In this document: piece after piece, positions 56,254 to 64,000 of the stretch
Layout of the letters: every line of letters begins with the position of its first letter
Position numbering within the stretch: the stretch's first letter is position 1
Notes under the pieces: model-generated
What the model was told of the DNA's origin: nothing
Databases searched by the model: none
Seen by the model: the letters and a program-made list of their open reading frames with translations, nothing else
DNA from: an uncultured Ilyobacter sp.
GTDB lineage: Bacteria > Fusobacteriota > Fusobacteriia > Fusobacteriales > Fusobacteriaceae
Reading direction: 5' to 3'
NCBI RefSeq assembly: GCF_963668515.1
Contig: NZ_OY764864.1
Location: 930,001 to 994,000 of the forward strand
Length of the DNA stretch: 64,000 bases
Translations under genes and position numbers: made by a program

Positions 56254-57675
56254 ATGGAAAACAGATTTAAAATAGATAGGAGGCCCATCCCTCTCCTTTT
56301 TCTCATAGAATACAGAAATGCCTTTATGCTTTTGACTATACTTGGAACCTTTTTTTATTACATAAATAGGGATATACCAGTAAATGAACTCCCGCTTCCA
56401 GGGTACCGAGCCATGATCATATTTTTTCTGGCAGTTACACTGTGGACACTGAACATTATACCAGTTGTGATAACCTCGCTTCTGATAATGGGACTATTGT
56501 CAGTCTATAATGTTTTAGACAGCAAAACAATCTACTCCTTTTTCGGAAATAGTTCCGTATTTTTTATACTGGGATCATTCATTATCTCAGCTGGAGTAAA
56601 GGTATCAGGTCTGAGTAAAAGAATTGCATTTGCCGTCCTTTCACGATATGGTAATACACCTTTTAAGCTTGTGATCTCTATATTTCTATTATCAGCAACG
56701 ATGTCTCATATAATGCCAGAGCATGCAGTGGCAGCTCTAATGCTTCCCATTGTCGGTGATATCAATAAAAGTTTTGATAAAAAAACAATATTTAACCAAT
56801 ATATGTACTTTTCAATATTCTGGGGATGTGTATTAGGAGGGGTTGTGACCTATCTAGGAGGAGCAAGAAATCCTTTGGCAGCAGGTATTTTAAATGAGAT
56901 GACAGGCATGAATATCAGCTTTACCAGGTGGTGGTTAGGGGCATCGACGCCAATTTACGTGATAATTTCACTTATTATTTTTCACTTTAAAAGAAAAATA
57001 GCCTCAGAAACAGAAAGCGGCAGGATACCGAAAGCCTTTGAAAACAGAAGCAATTACAGGCTGAAGAAAATAACCTTTAACGAGATAAAGGCAGCCTCTA
57101 TACTCATACTAACTATATTTTTATGGATATTTTATAACGAAGAATTGGGGATATCCAATATAGCCCTCTTAAGTGCCTCCCTGTATTTTGTCCTAAATGT
57201 GGCAAAATGGGATGAGATAAACAGAGAAATAAACTGGGGTGTGCTTTTCATGTATGGAGGATCCATAGCAATCGGTTCTGCCCTCAACAGTGTGGGGGTG
57301 CTTAAATGGTTTGTAGATAATTATCTCATAAATTTAAACCTCTCAAAAGATGGTTTTATAATTCTCCTCATAATAATCAGCATCTTTATGACCGAGCTAA
57401 TATCAAATACGGCGGTCATAGTGATACTCTTACCTGTGGCTATAAATCTAGGTACAAAACTGGGAATAAGTCCATCACTTGTAACTATGGGGGTGGCTCT
57501 TCCTTCGGGACTCTCATACGTCTTCCCGATAAGCAGTCCAGTGGTGGCAATGATCTATTCCACAGAGCAGTTGGAGCTCAAAAGGCTTCTAAAAAGCGGA
57601 TTTATACTGAAAATTATATCCATAGTTGTAATCTACATATTTATCAAATTTTATTTTCCATTTGTGGGAATATAA
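56254..57675 (+). CDS. SLC13/DASS-family sulfate (anion) transporter
   Basis: A 473-residue inner-membrane transporter with about 12 helices. The first loop motif (NSSVFFILGSFIISAGVKVS) and the second SNTAVIVILLPVAINLGTKL contain the SNT signature of Na+-coupled dicarboxylate/sulfate carriers, and the SSPVVAMIYS segment is the second binding loop. In its operon place between an unknown protein and the sulfate activation genes it should bring in sulfate. The substrate is inferred from context only. Confidence 0.85.
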   Translation: MENRFKIDRRPIPLLFLIEYRNAFMLLTILGTFFYYINRDIPVNELPLPGYRAMIIFFLAVTLWTLNIIPVVITSLLIMGLLSVYNVLDSKTIYSFFGNSSVFFILGSFIISAGVKVSGLSKRIAFAVLSRYGNTPFKLVISIFLLSATMSHIMPEHAVAALMLPIVGDINKSFDKKTIFNQYMYFSIFWGCVLGGVVTYLGGARNPLAAGILNEMTGMNISFTRWWLGASTPIYVIISLIIFHFKRKIASETESGRIPKAFENRSNYRLKKITFNEIKAASILILTIFLWIFYNEELGISNIALLSASLYFVLNVAKWDEINREINWGVLFMYGGSIAIGSALNSVGVLKWFVDNYLINLNLSKDGFIILLIIISIFMTELISNTAVIVILLPVAINLGTKLGISPSLVTMGVALPSGLSYVFPISSPVVAMIYSTEQLELKRLLKSGFILKIISIVVIYIFIKFYFPFVGI

Positions 57676-57698
57676 ATAAAAAATACAGGAGGTGCCAG

Positions 57699-58292
57699 AT
57701 GTCTAAAAACATCATATGGAGTGAAAATCTTATAAGCAGAAAGGATAGGGAAAGCATGCTTGGGCAGAAGGGAGTCATTATTTGGATGACTGGGCTCTCT
57801 GGGTCTGGGAAATCCACAATAGCCAAAAGTTTGGAAAAAAAACTCCATGAAAACAGTAAATTAGCCTATATATTAGACGGAGACAATATAAGGCACGGCC
57901 TCAATAGTGACCTGGGTTTTTCTAAAGATAATAGGGTGGAAAATCTAAGGAGGATCACAGAGGTTGGAAAGCTCTTTCTAGATCTAGGAGTGATAACAAT
58001 AGTATCATTTATCTCCCCCTACCTAGAAGATAGAGAGAGGATAAGAGCTGAGTTTGCCTCTGATGAATTTATAGAGGTGTATGTAAAGTGCTCATTAGAA
58101 GAGTGCGAAAGAAGAGATGTAAAGGGACTCTACAAAAAAGCCAGGAAGGGTGAGGTAAAGAATTTTACCGGGATCGATTCAGAATATGAAGCTCCTGTAA
58201 ATCCAGAACTTGTACTGAATACTGAAAGCATCGGTATAGAGGCCCTGAGTGATAAGGTTTTAGACTATCTGATAACTCTATGGGAAGGGTGA
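57699..58292 (+). CDS. cysC: Adenylylsulfate (APS) kinase
   Basis: A 197-residue APS kinase that makes PAPS from APS and ATP. The P-loop is GLSGSGKST (residues 32-40), followed by the DGDNIRHGLNSDLGFS substrate loop, EVGKLFLDLG and the FTGIDSEYEAP motif. All residues expected for an active enzyme are there. Since the next genes encode an APS reductase, this kinase draws APS off to PAPS, perhaps for sulfotransfer or storage. It is translated together with aprA-like, whose start lies a few bases after its stop. Confidence 0.95.
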   Translation: MSKNIIWSENLISRKDRESMLGQKGVIIWMTGLSGSGKSTIAKSLEKKLHENSKLAYILDGDNIRHGLNSDLGFSKDNRVENLRRITEVGKLFLDLGVITIVSFISPYLEDRERIRAEFASDEFIEVYVKCSLEECERRDVKGLYKKARKGEVKNFTGIDSEYEAPVNPELVLNTESIGIEALSDKVLDYLITLWEG

Positions 58293-58297
58293 TAAAA

Positions 58298-59968
58298 TTG
58301 GAAATAATAAAAATTTTTACGGACATTTTGATAATTGGTGGCGGGACATCAGGCTGTCAGTCTGCCATCCATGCCAAAGAACTAAACCCTGAACTAGATG
58401 TACTTATAGTTGAAAAGGCCGCCATAAAGAGAAGCGGGTGTCTTGCCGCAGGTGTAAATGCTATAAATGCCTACCTTCCTCATGGGGAAACACCAGAATC
58501 TTATGTAGAGTATGTAAAAAAAGAATCCCACGGGCTAATAAGAGAGGATCTGACTCTCTCTATAGGGAAGAAGCTCAACAATATGACGAAAAAGTTAGAA
58601 GATTACGGCCTTGTTTTTCTCAAAGATGAGGATGGGAGATATGTAATCAGGGGAGAGAGAAGCATTAAAATAAACGGTGAAAATATAAAACCGATTTTGG
58701 CGGAAAAGACAAGAAAAAGTGGTGCAGAGATACTCAATAAAACCATAGCCACAGATTATATAGTAGAAAATGGGAAAGTAGCCGGGACCTACGGCCTTTC
58801 ACTGGATATGGATAAGTTTTACGTTATAAAGTCAAAGGTTGTGATTTGTACCACAGGTGGGGCATCGGGAATATACAAGCCAAACAATCCTACAGAGGCA
58901 AGACATAAAATGTGGTACTCTCCATTTAATACTGGAGACGGTCTGGCTATGGGCATAAGAGCCGGTGCTGAGATGACAAGTTTTGAGATGAGATTTATAG
59001 CCCTCAGAACCAAGGATACCATATCCCCAACTGGGACAATAGCTCAAGGACTTAAAGTAGGGCAGATAAATTCCTTAGGTGAAGACTATATGAAAAACTA
59101 TGAAAACAGATCCACACCTATGCGTCTCTATGCCAGCATAATAGAGAATCTAGAGGGAAGAGGGCCATGTTTTTTGGACACTAGAAAGGCTACCAAAGAA
59201 CAGATAGAAGAGCTGAAAAAAGCTTATCTTAACATGTCTCCCTCTATACTCTTGAAGTGGCATGATGAAAATACAGATATCTCAAAAGAACCAGTGGAGA
59301 TCTGCGGTTCCGAGCCCTATATAGTAGGAGGTCACGGCCAGGCAGGTTACTGGATAGACTATGACCGAAGCACTAGCCTGAAGGGGCTCTATGCTGCAGG
59401 AGATGTATGCGGAGGATCACCAAAAAAATATGTCACAGGATGCATGGCAGAGAGTGATATAGCGGTGGAATCAGCTATAGAGTATATAAAAAAGGTGAAA
59501 ATATCAGATGATTTTGACCATGAGAAGATAGATTCTGAGATGAAAAGGGTTTTACATCCATTAAATAACAAAGAGGGGAAGTTTTCACCTCAGGAGATAG
59601 AGGAAAAGCTTCAGAAGATAATGGATGAATATGCCGGAGGTATAAGCGAAAAATACAGAATGAACGAGGAAAAACTTCTTAAGGCAAAAAAACTTCTTAA
59701 AAATTTGGATAAAGATCTGAAAAATATAAAAACTGAGACCTCTCTAGGGATATTCAAATATAATGAGGTCATAAACAGGACCTTGGTTGCCAAGGTCTTA
59801 GTGGAACATCTTCTCTACCGAAAGGAGACCAGATGGAAATGCTATCAGGAGAGAAGCGACTATCCAGATTTGGATAATAAGAACTGGTTTAAATTTATCA
59901 ACTCTCTATACGACAAAAATAAAGATAATGTGAAAATAATTGAAAGGGATTTTCGGAAGGTGATATAG
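58298..59968 (+). CDS. aprA: APS reductase alpha subunit-like flavoprotein (AprA-like)
   Basis: A 556-residue FAD protein of the fumarate reductase/AprA group. The dinucleotide loop is IIGGGTSGCQSAIHA, followed by EKAAIKRSGCLAAGVNAIN and the late GGHGQAGYWIDYDRS and GLYAAGDVCGGSPKKYVTGC, the AprA-specific wording. It is about 80 residues shorter than dissimilatory AprA. With the ferredoxin-like AprB it should reduce APS to sulfite and AMP. I set the start at TTG after GGGTGAT; an ATG six codons earlier overlaps cysC and has no ribosome site. Confidence 0.9.
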   Translation: MEIIKIFTDILIIGGGTSGCQSAIHAKELNPELDVLIVEKAAIKRSGCLAAGVNAINAYLPHGETPESYVEYVKKESHGLIREDLTLSIGKKLNNMTKKLEDYGLVFLKDEDGRYVIRGERSIKINGENIKPILAEKTRKSGAEILNKTIATDYIVENGKVAGTYGLSLDMDKFYVIKSKVVICTTGGASGIYKPNNPTEARHKMWYSPFNTGDGLAMGIRAGAEMTSFEMRFIALRTKDTISPTGTIAQGLKVGQINSLGEDYMKNYENRSTPMRLYASIIENLEGRGPCFLDTRKATKEQIEELKKAYLNMSPSILLKWHDENTDISKEPVEICGSEPYIVGGHGQAGYWIDYDRSTSLKGLYAAGDVCGGSPKKYVTGCMAESDIAVESAIEYIKKVKISDDFDHEKIDSEMKRVLHPLNNKEGKFSPQEIEEKLQKIMDEYAGGISEKYRMNEEKLLKAKKLLKNLDKDLKNIKTETSLGIFKYNEVINRTLVAKVLVEHLLYRKETRWKCYQERSDYPDLDNKNWFKFINSLYDKNKDNVKIIERDFRKVI

Positions 59969-60283
59969 ATGACCATAAAAATAGATAAGAAGATATGTAT
60001 CGGCTGTGACCGGTGCACAAGGGTCTGTCCCGGTAACCTACTGACCCTCGATGAAGACAGAAAATCAGAAATATGTGACCCACGAGAATGCTGGGACTGT
60101 ACAGCCTGCATGAAAGAGTGCCCTGTCCATGCAATAGAGATGTATCTCTTCCCAGAGGTCGGCGGCAGTGGCAGCACTCTTGCAGTGAAAGAGGAAGGGA
60201 ATGCTATGAGATGGCAGATAAAAGAAAGTGGAAAGGTTATAGAGGAGATTAAAATACAAAAGAAAGATTCTAACAAGTTTTAG
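59969..60283 (+). CDS. aprB: APS reductase beta subunit-like ferredoxin (AprB-like)
   Basis: A 104-residue protein with two [4Fe-4S] motifs: [13 protein letters not shown] and [12 protein letters not shown]. After them comes the AprB-like tail [20 protein letters not shown], which wraps onto the alpha subunit in the dissimilatory enzyme. It passes electrons to the flavin of AprA. The ATG is the next base after the aprA stop (gap 0), so the two are translated together. Its C-terminal tail is shorter than in sulfate reducers. Confidence 0.9.
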   Translation: MTIKIDKKICIGCDRCTRVCPGNLLTLDEDRKSEICDPRECWDCTACMKECPVHAIEMYLFPEVGGSGSTLAVKEEGNAMRWQIKESGKVIEEIKIQKKDSNKF

Positions 60284-60294
60284 GGAGGATGAAA

Positions 60295-61176
60295 ATGGAT
60301 CATTTAGACAGACTAGAAAACAAAAGTATAAATATTTTGAGAGAGGCTTATAGCCAGTTTAAAAATCTCGGGATGCTTTGGTCTATAGGAAAAGACAGTA
60401 CGGTGCTGGTTTGGCTGGCAAGAAAGGCTTTTTTCGGTCATGTGCCTATGCCATTAATCCACGTAGATACCCACTATAAAATACCTGAGATGATAGAGTA
60501 CAGAGACAAATTTGCCAAAGAGTGGAAAATAGATATGATCTACGGGGAAAATAAAACAGCTCTAGACTCAAAGCAAACCTACCCGGATGGCAATGTCTCT
60601 AGACTTCAGTGCTGCAAATTTTTGAAGGCAGATGCACTGAAACACACGCTAAACGGAGACTGGACAAGATACAGACTAAATCATGACAAAAATATCTATG
60701 AAATTGATGAAAATAAGGAAGCTTTTGCAGGAGTAATCGTAGGAGTAAGAGCAGATGAAGAGGGAAGCCGTTCCAAAGAGAGATATTTTTCTCCTAGGAA
60801 TAAAGAAAATACTTGGGAATTTGGGGATCAGCCACCTGAATTCTGGAATCAATATAAGACAGACTTTAAACCGGGAACTCATGTGAGAATACACCCTCTT
60901 CTTGACTGGACTGAGCTGGATATATGGGAATACATCCAGAGGGAAAATATTCCTATTGTGTCACTGTATTTTGACAGAGGAGAGGGTAAAAGATACAGAT
61001 CTTTGGGCTGCTATCCCTGTACAACCCCTGTAGAATCAACTGCAAAAAATGTAAAAGAGATAGTAGCGGAACTTAAAACCGGTAAATTCTCAGGCATAGC
61101 TGAAAGATCTGGGAGGGCTCAGGACAAAGAAGATGGCGGGGGACTTGAAGAACTTAGAAAAGAGGGATACATGTAA
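60295..61176 (+). CDS. cysD: Sulfate adenylyltransferase subunit 2
   Basis: A 293-residue ATP sulfurylase catalytic subunit. The PP-loop is [19 protein letters not shown], followed by [18 protein letters not shown], and the late [20 protein letters not shown] typical of CysD. It activates sulfate with ATP to APS, driven by the GTPase encoded next. The start was placed at the second ATG of the frame because GGGAGG lies immediately before the first. It is preceded by aprB after 11 bases. Confidence 0.95.
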   Translation: MDHLDRLENKSINILREAYSQFKNLGMLWSIGKDSTVLVWLARKAFFGHVPMPLIHVDTHYKIPEMIEYRDKFAKEWKIDMIYGENKTALDSKQTYPDGNVSRLQCCKFLKADALKHTLNGDWTRYRLNHDKNIYEIDENKEAFAGVIVGVRADEEGSRSKERYFSPRNKENTWEFGDQPPEFWNQYKTDFKPGTHVRIHPLLDWTELDIWEYIQRENIPIVSLYFDRGEGKRYRSLGCYPCTTPVESTAKNVKEIVAELKTGKFSGIAERSGRAQDKEDGGGLEELRKEGYM

Positions 61177-61221
61177 GATGAACTAAAAATATTTGTTTTA
61201 CTAGAAAAAGGAGATGAGCTG

Positions 61222-63027
61222 ATGAGCATTAACAATAGAAAAGAAGACATGAATATTGTCATAGTAGGTCATGTAGACCACGGGAAGAGCACCATAATAG
61301 GTAGGCTTCTGGCTGATACCGGATCACTTCCAGAGGGGAAATTGGAAGAGATAAAGGAAAGATGCCGTAGAAATTCCAAGCCATTTGAATATGCTTTTTT
61401 GTTGGATGCCTTGAAGGATGAACAGGCTCAAGGAATAACCATAGATGCTGCAAGATGTTTTTTTAACACCAAGGAAAGGGAATATATAATAATAGATGCA
61501 CCTGGCCATATAGAGTTTTTGAAAAACATGGTAACCGGAGCTTCAAGAGCTGAGGCAGCACTTCTGGTGATAGATGCAAGCGAGGGTATACAGGAAAATT
61601 CAAAACGTCATGGATATCTTCTCTCTATGCTTGGAATAAATCAAATAGCGGTTCTTGTAAACAAGATGGATCTCGTAAATTATGACGAAAAAATATTTAA
61701 TAATATAGTTAAAGAGTATACCGAATTTTTAAAACAGATAAATATAAAACCAGAGGTGTTTATACCAATAAGCGGTATGTCTGGGGATAATATAACAGAA
61801 ACTTCGGAAAATACCCTGTGGTATAAGGGGCATAATGTGGTAGATGCACTTGATAACTTTAAAACAGCAAAATCTTCCGAAAATAAACCCTTTAGAATGC
61901 CCGTCCAAGATGTATATAAGTTTACAAAAGATGGAGATAACAGAAGGATAGTGGCAGGGACTGTAGAAACAGGTAAATTGTCTGTGGGAGATGAGGTAGT
62001 CTTTTATCCCTCTGGAAAGAAGAGCAGGGTCAAGTCTATAGAGGCCTTCAATAAAGAACCTCAGAATAGTATTACTGCTGGATATTCTGTAGGTTTTACT
62101 TTAGAAGAGCAGATATATATAACAAGAGGAGAGGTTGCGGTAAAAGCAGGAGCTCTCAATCCAAAGGTTACTACAAGAATAAGAACAAACCTGTTTTGGC
62201 TGGGAAGGGCGCCTCTGGAAAAAGGAAAAACTTATTTTTTGAAAATCGGAAACGCAAAGGTAAAAGTAGAAGTGGAAGAGATAAAAAGAATAATAGACGC
62301 TTCTACTCTCACCAATGTTTCTAAGGAGCATATTGAAAGGAATGACGTGGCTGAATGTATACTTAAAACACAAAGGCCCATAGCCTTTGATGAAAATAGG
62401 GACCTTCAAAATACAAGCAGATTCGTAATTGTAGATGATTATGACATTGCAGGAGGAGGAATCATTGATGAGGCTTTAGAAGACAGGCAAAGTAAGGCGA
62501 GAGATCAGGTAATTCTGAGAAACTATAATTGGGAAAAAGGTATGGTAACAGCCAGAGAGAGATCAGAAAGATATAATCATAAGGCCAAGCTGATTCTTGT
62601 GACAGGGCAAAAGGGTACAGGAAGAAGGGATATCGGAAGAGGAGTGGAAAAATATCTGTTAGATACAGGTAAAAAAGCTTATTATCTCGGAGTGGAAAAT
62701 CTCATCTACGGTATTGATGCAGATATCAAGGACCTTAGAAAAGAGGAGAATAGAGAGGAATTCATAAGGAGATTTGGAGAGATAGCCCACATACTAGTGG
62801 ACACTGGAAATATTCTTATTACCACCATTGTAGAACTTTCTAAAGAAGATCTAGAACTCATAAAAACAATAGTAAGTCCTGAAAATATGGAGCTTATATG
62901 GGTGGGGCAGCGGGTGACTACCGATGTCGATGCGGACCTTTACATACCGCATATAGAGAGTATCGAGGAGGGGATAGCAATTTTAAAAGAATATCTTGAA
63001 GAAAAAAATATAATAATAAAATTTTAA
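61222..63027 (+). CDS. cysN: Sulfate adenylyltransferase subunit 1 with degenerate APS kinase domain (CysNC)
   Basis: A 601-residue fusion. Residues 1-420 are the EF-Tu-like GTPase Cys[33 protein letters not shown] and VNKMDLV. Residues about 458-601 fold like an APS kinase but the P-loop reads GQKGTGRRD in place of GLSGSGKST, and the substrate loop GVENLIYGI in place of DGDNIRHGL. Lys and Asp needed for catalysis are gone, so this half is probably structural or regulatory. The active kinase is the separate cysC. It ends the operon. Confidence 0.93.
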   Translation: MSINNRKEDMNIVIVGHVDHGKSTIIGRLLADTGSLPEGKLEEIKERCRRNSKPFEYAFLLDALKDEQAQGITIDAARCFFNTKEREYIIIDAPGHIEFLKNMVTGASRAEAALLVIDASEGIQENSKRHGYLLSMLGINQIAVLVNKMDLVNYDEKIFNNIVKEYTEFLKQINIKPEVFIPISGMSGDNITETSENTLWYKGHNVVDALDNFKTAKSSENKPFRMPVQDVYKFTKDGDNRRIVAGTVETGKLSVGDEVVFYPSGKKSRVKSIEAFNKEPQNSITAGYSVGFTLEEQIYITRGEVAVKAGALNPKVTTRIRTNLFWLGRAPLEKGKTYFLKIGNAKVKVEVEEIKRIIDASTLTNVSKEHIERNDVAECILKTQRPIAFDENRDLQNTSRFVIVDDYDIAGGGIIDEALEDRQSKARDQVILRNYNWEKGMVTARERSERYNHKAKLILVTGQKGTGRRDIGRGVEKYLLDTGKKAYYLGVENLIYGIDADIKDLRKEENREEFIRRFGEIAHILVDTGNILITTIVELSKEDLELIKTIVSPENMELIWVGQRVTTDVDADLYIPHIESIEEGIAILKEYLEEKNIIIKF

Positions 63028-63065
63028 AATAACCCCATGGAGATATCTCCATGGGGTTATTTTTG
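63028..63065. terminator. 38-base perfect palindrome terminator
   Basis: The sequence AAAATAACCCCATGGAGAT and its complement meet in the centre without a loop. As an RNA hairpin it ends the sulfate operon with a U-rich tail, in both directions. Confidence 0.75.
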
Positions 63066-63078
63066 TATAATCTATAAA

Positions 63079-63223
63079 TTAACTCAAGTTTCTACTTAAA
63101 AATCAAAATCGCTTTTGTCACGAATTACACGAATCTTGATAATTATTGAAAATTTATAAAAGCCAAAGCTTTCTGTCTCATCTCTGTACCCAATATTTTA
63201 TTACAGGTAGTAACTTAGGTTAA
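63079..63223. mobile_element. Second MITE-like element (short copy) of the dispersed repeat family
   Basis: The ends TTAACTCAAGTTTCTACTT (63079-63097) and GGTAGTAACTTAGGTTAA (63206-63223) are inverted copies of each other, as in the 12474-12984 element. The inside includes TTTTGTCACGAA, complementary to a block of the longer element, and no gene. At 145 bases it looks like a deletion version of the same family. Confidence 0.5.
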
Positions 63224-63231
63224 ATTAAGTA

Positions 63232-64000
63232 TTAATATTGGTAGTGCTGCATGTACTCTTCAAAAGATGGCGTTTTATCATTTTTCAGTTGTAGTATATA
63301 TGATTCTAATAACGAGAATACAAATTCAGGGGCCTCATCTACAGTAACAAATTTATCAGGATGAGTTTTAGACAAAGTCTGAGTTTCAGAGTCGATTCTC
63401 CCCCCTATAAAAACCTGAAGGCAGTCTGTGACCACTCCTTCTACCATTTTCTTCACTCCCATGAAGCCGAGGGGAGCGATTTGATTCACTGCACATGAAC
63501 TGCTACATCCGGAAACTCTTATTCCGTCAATAAGCTGGGTATAGAGGTCTCCCCTATACTCAGGATATTTATCAAAAAGTTCTTCAATTTTATCAGAGAT
63601 ACTCTTACCTATTATTTGTGAGTCTAAAAGTCCTATTCCACAAAGGCTGGCTCCTATACAGGTAACTGTATGGTCTCTAAATTTGAGATCTGCCGCCCCC
63701 TGCTTATGAAGATTTCTTTTCAATAAGAGGTAAAGTTCAGGTAGGAAATTTTTATGAACCAAAGGAATATAAAGATCCTGTTCAGTTGTGAGTCTTACAA
63801 AAGGGCAGCCTGTTTTTTCTAAGATATAAGCTAATTTTTTCAGGTCTTCAGAAGAAAAATTACCACCGCCTATAAATAATCTTACGGAAAAAATTTCCCG
63901 GAAAATGCTTTCTTTAAGAGCTGCTTTTTTCCAAGTTTCAAAATCTTTAGTTTGAATATTTTCATTGGAGGATTGATTGAGAGAATTGATAACATCTTCA
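63232..64000 (-). CDS. Ferredoxin-dependent sulfite/nitrite reductase, partial
   Basis: The C-terminal 256 residues of a siroheme reductase run off the end of the window with no start in view. Its frame is open to the edge: VRLFIGGGNFSSEDLKKLAY, then TCIGASLCGIGLLDSQIIGK and GIRVSGCSSSCAVNQIAPLG. The pattern C-x5-C and C-x3-C binds the [4Fe-4S] cluster that bridges to siroheme. In this context it is the likely sulfite reductase after AprAB, but nitrite as substrate cannot be excluded. It is convergent with the sulfate operon. Confidence 0.85.
   Translation of the reverse strand, partial: EDVINSLNQSSNENIQTKDFETWKKAALKESIFREIFSVRLFIGGGNFSSEDLKKLAYILEKTGCPFVRLTTEQDLYIPLVHKNFLPELYLLLKRNLHKQGAADLKFRDHTVTCIGASLCGIGLLDSQIIGKSISDKIEELFDKYPEYRGDLYTQLIDGIRVSGCSSSCAVNQIAPLGFMGVKKMVEGVVTDCLQVFIGGRIDSETQTLSKTHPDKFVTVDEAPEFVFSLLESYILQLKNDKTPSFEEYMQHYQY

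Noticed and set aside
1-64000. tRNA, rRNA or CRISPR loci
   Set aside because: No T-arm-like GGTTCGAATCC words with CCA context, no rRNA signature and no repeat-spacer array were found on reading both strands.

Overview
The window is a low-GC chromosomal stretch whose gene content points to a diderm anaerobe of the Fusobacteriota, most like the marine Ilyobacter/Propionigenium group. The reasoning is by elimination. The DNA is very AT-rich and has clostridial-style housekeeping genes (polA with a decayed proofreading domain, whiA, scpA, sepF, RNase M5). It also encodes a true outer membrane (OmpA, MipA/OmpV-type barrel, porin-like barrel, TolC, CsgG-type and GNA1162-type lipoproteins). The species assignment is inference; no rRNA gene is present.

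Layout. 1-4470: end of a YitT-type gene, folate genes folB and a folK-DUF523 fusion, nrnA, two lipoprotein genes and sepF. 4500-6670: a decay zone with a GDPD remnant, a cold-shock gene, a long structured non-coding stretch, a frameshifted flavin reductase and a truncated glyoxalase. 6700-12500: small membrane proteins, a Cof phosphatase, ssb and two outer-membrane barrel genes, one with an upstream coupled mini-ORF. 12470-12990: a MITE-like repeat. 13380-21680: a compact run polA-whiA-ribF-scpA-murJ plus an orphan adenine methyltransferase. 21700-26870: small genes and a complete MacAB-TolC-type efflux operon. 27280-34280: hemolysin III, an XRE regulator, RNase M5, a radical SAM protein, OmpA and a basic repeat protein. 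34470-43610: a MATE pump, ammonium transporter with P_II, TldE, a Spy-like protein, threonine aldolase and others. 43800-49000: small genes, a candidate C-rich-loop sRNA, a dehydrogenase/membrane-protein pair beside an IS200 remnant, a pseudouridine synthase and a 32-residue membrane peptide unit. 49080-53000: TldD and a second nitrogen operon, P_II-amt-P_II. 53300-55410: Fe-alcohol dehydrogenase remnant, SDR, yqeC. 55600-64000: sulfate assimilation.

How the genes work together. The sulfur cluster encodes a full route: SLC13-type sulfate uptake, CysD plus CysN-type ATP sulfurylase, an AprA/AprB-like APS reductase and, convergently at the window edge, a siroheme sulfite or nitrite reductase. 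An intact APS kinase (CysC) and a degenerate kinase domain on CysN are also present. Two ammonium transporter/P_II loci give three P_II paralogues that differ at ligand-pocket positions. TldD and TldE, normally partners, are encoded about 10 kb apart. Two envelope genes share a 48-50 bp upstream block with two GTCACA-like half-sites 11 bp apart, which suggests a common response regulator.

No tRNA, rRNA or CRISPR array was found. The best candidates for something undescribed are the RNA elements (5341-5700, 28149-28232, 44146-44240, the 50687-50909 leader), the 32-residue peptide transcription unit at 48.5 kb, the shared operator and the dispersed inverted-repeat family.
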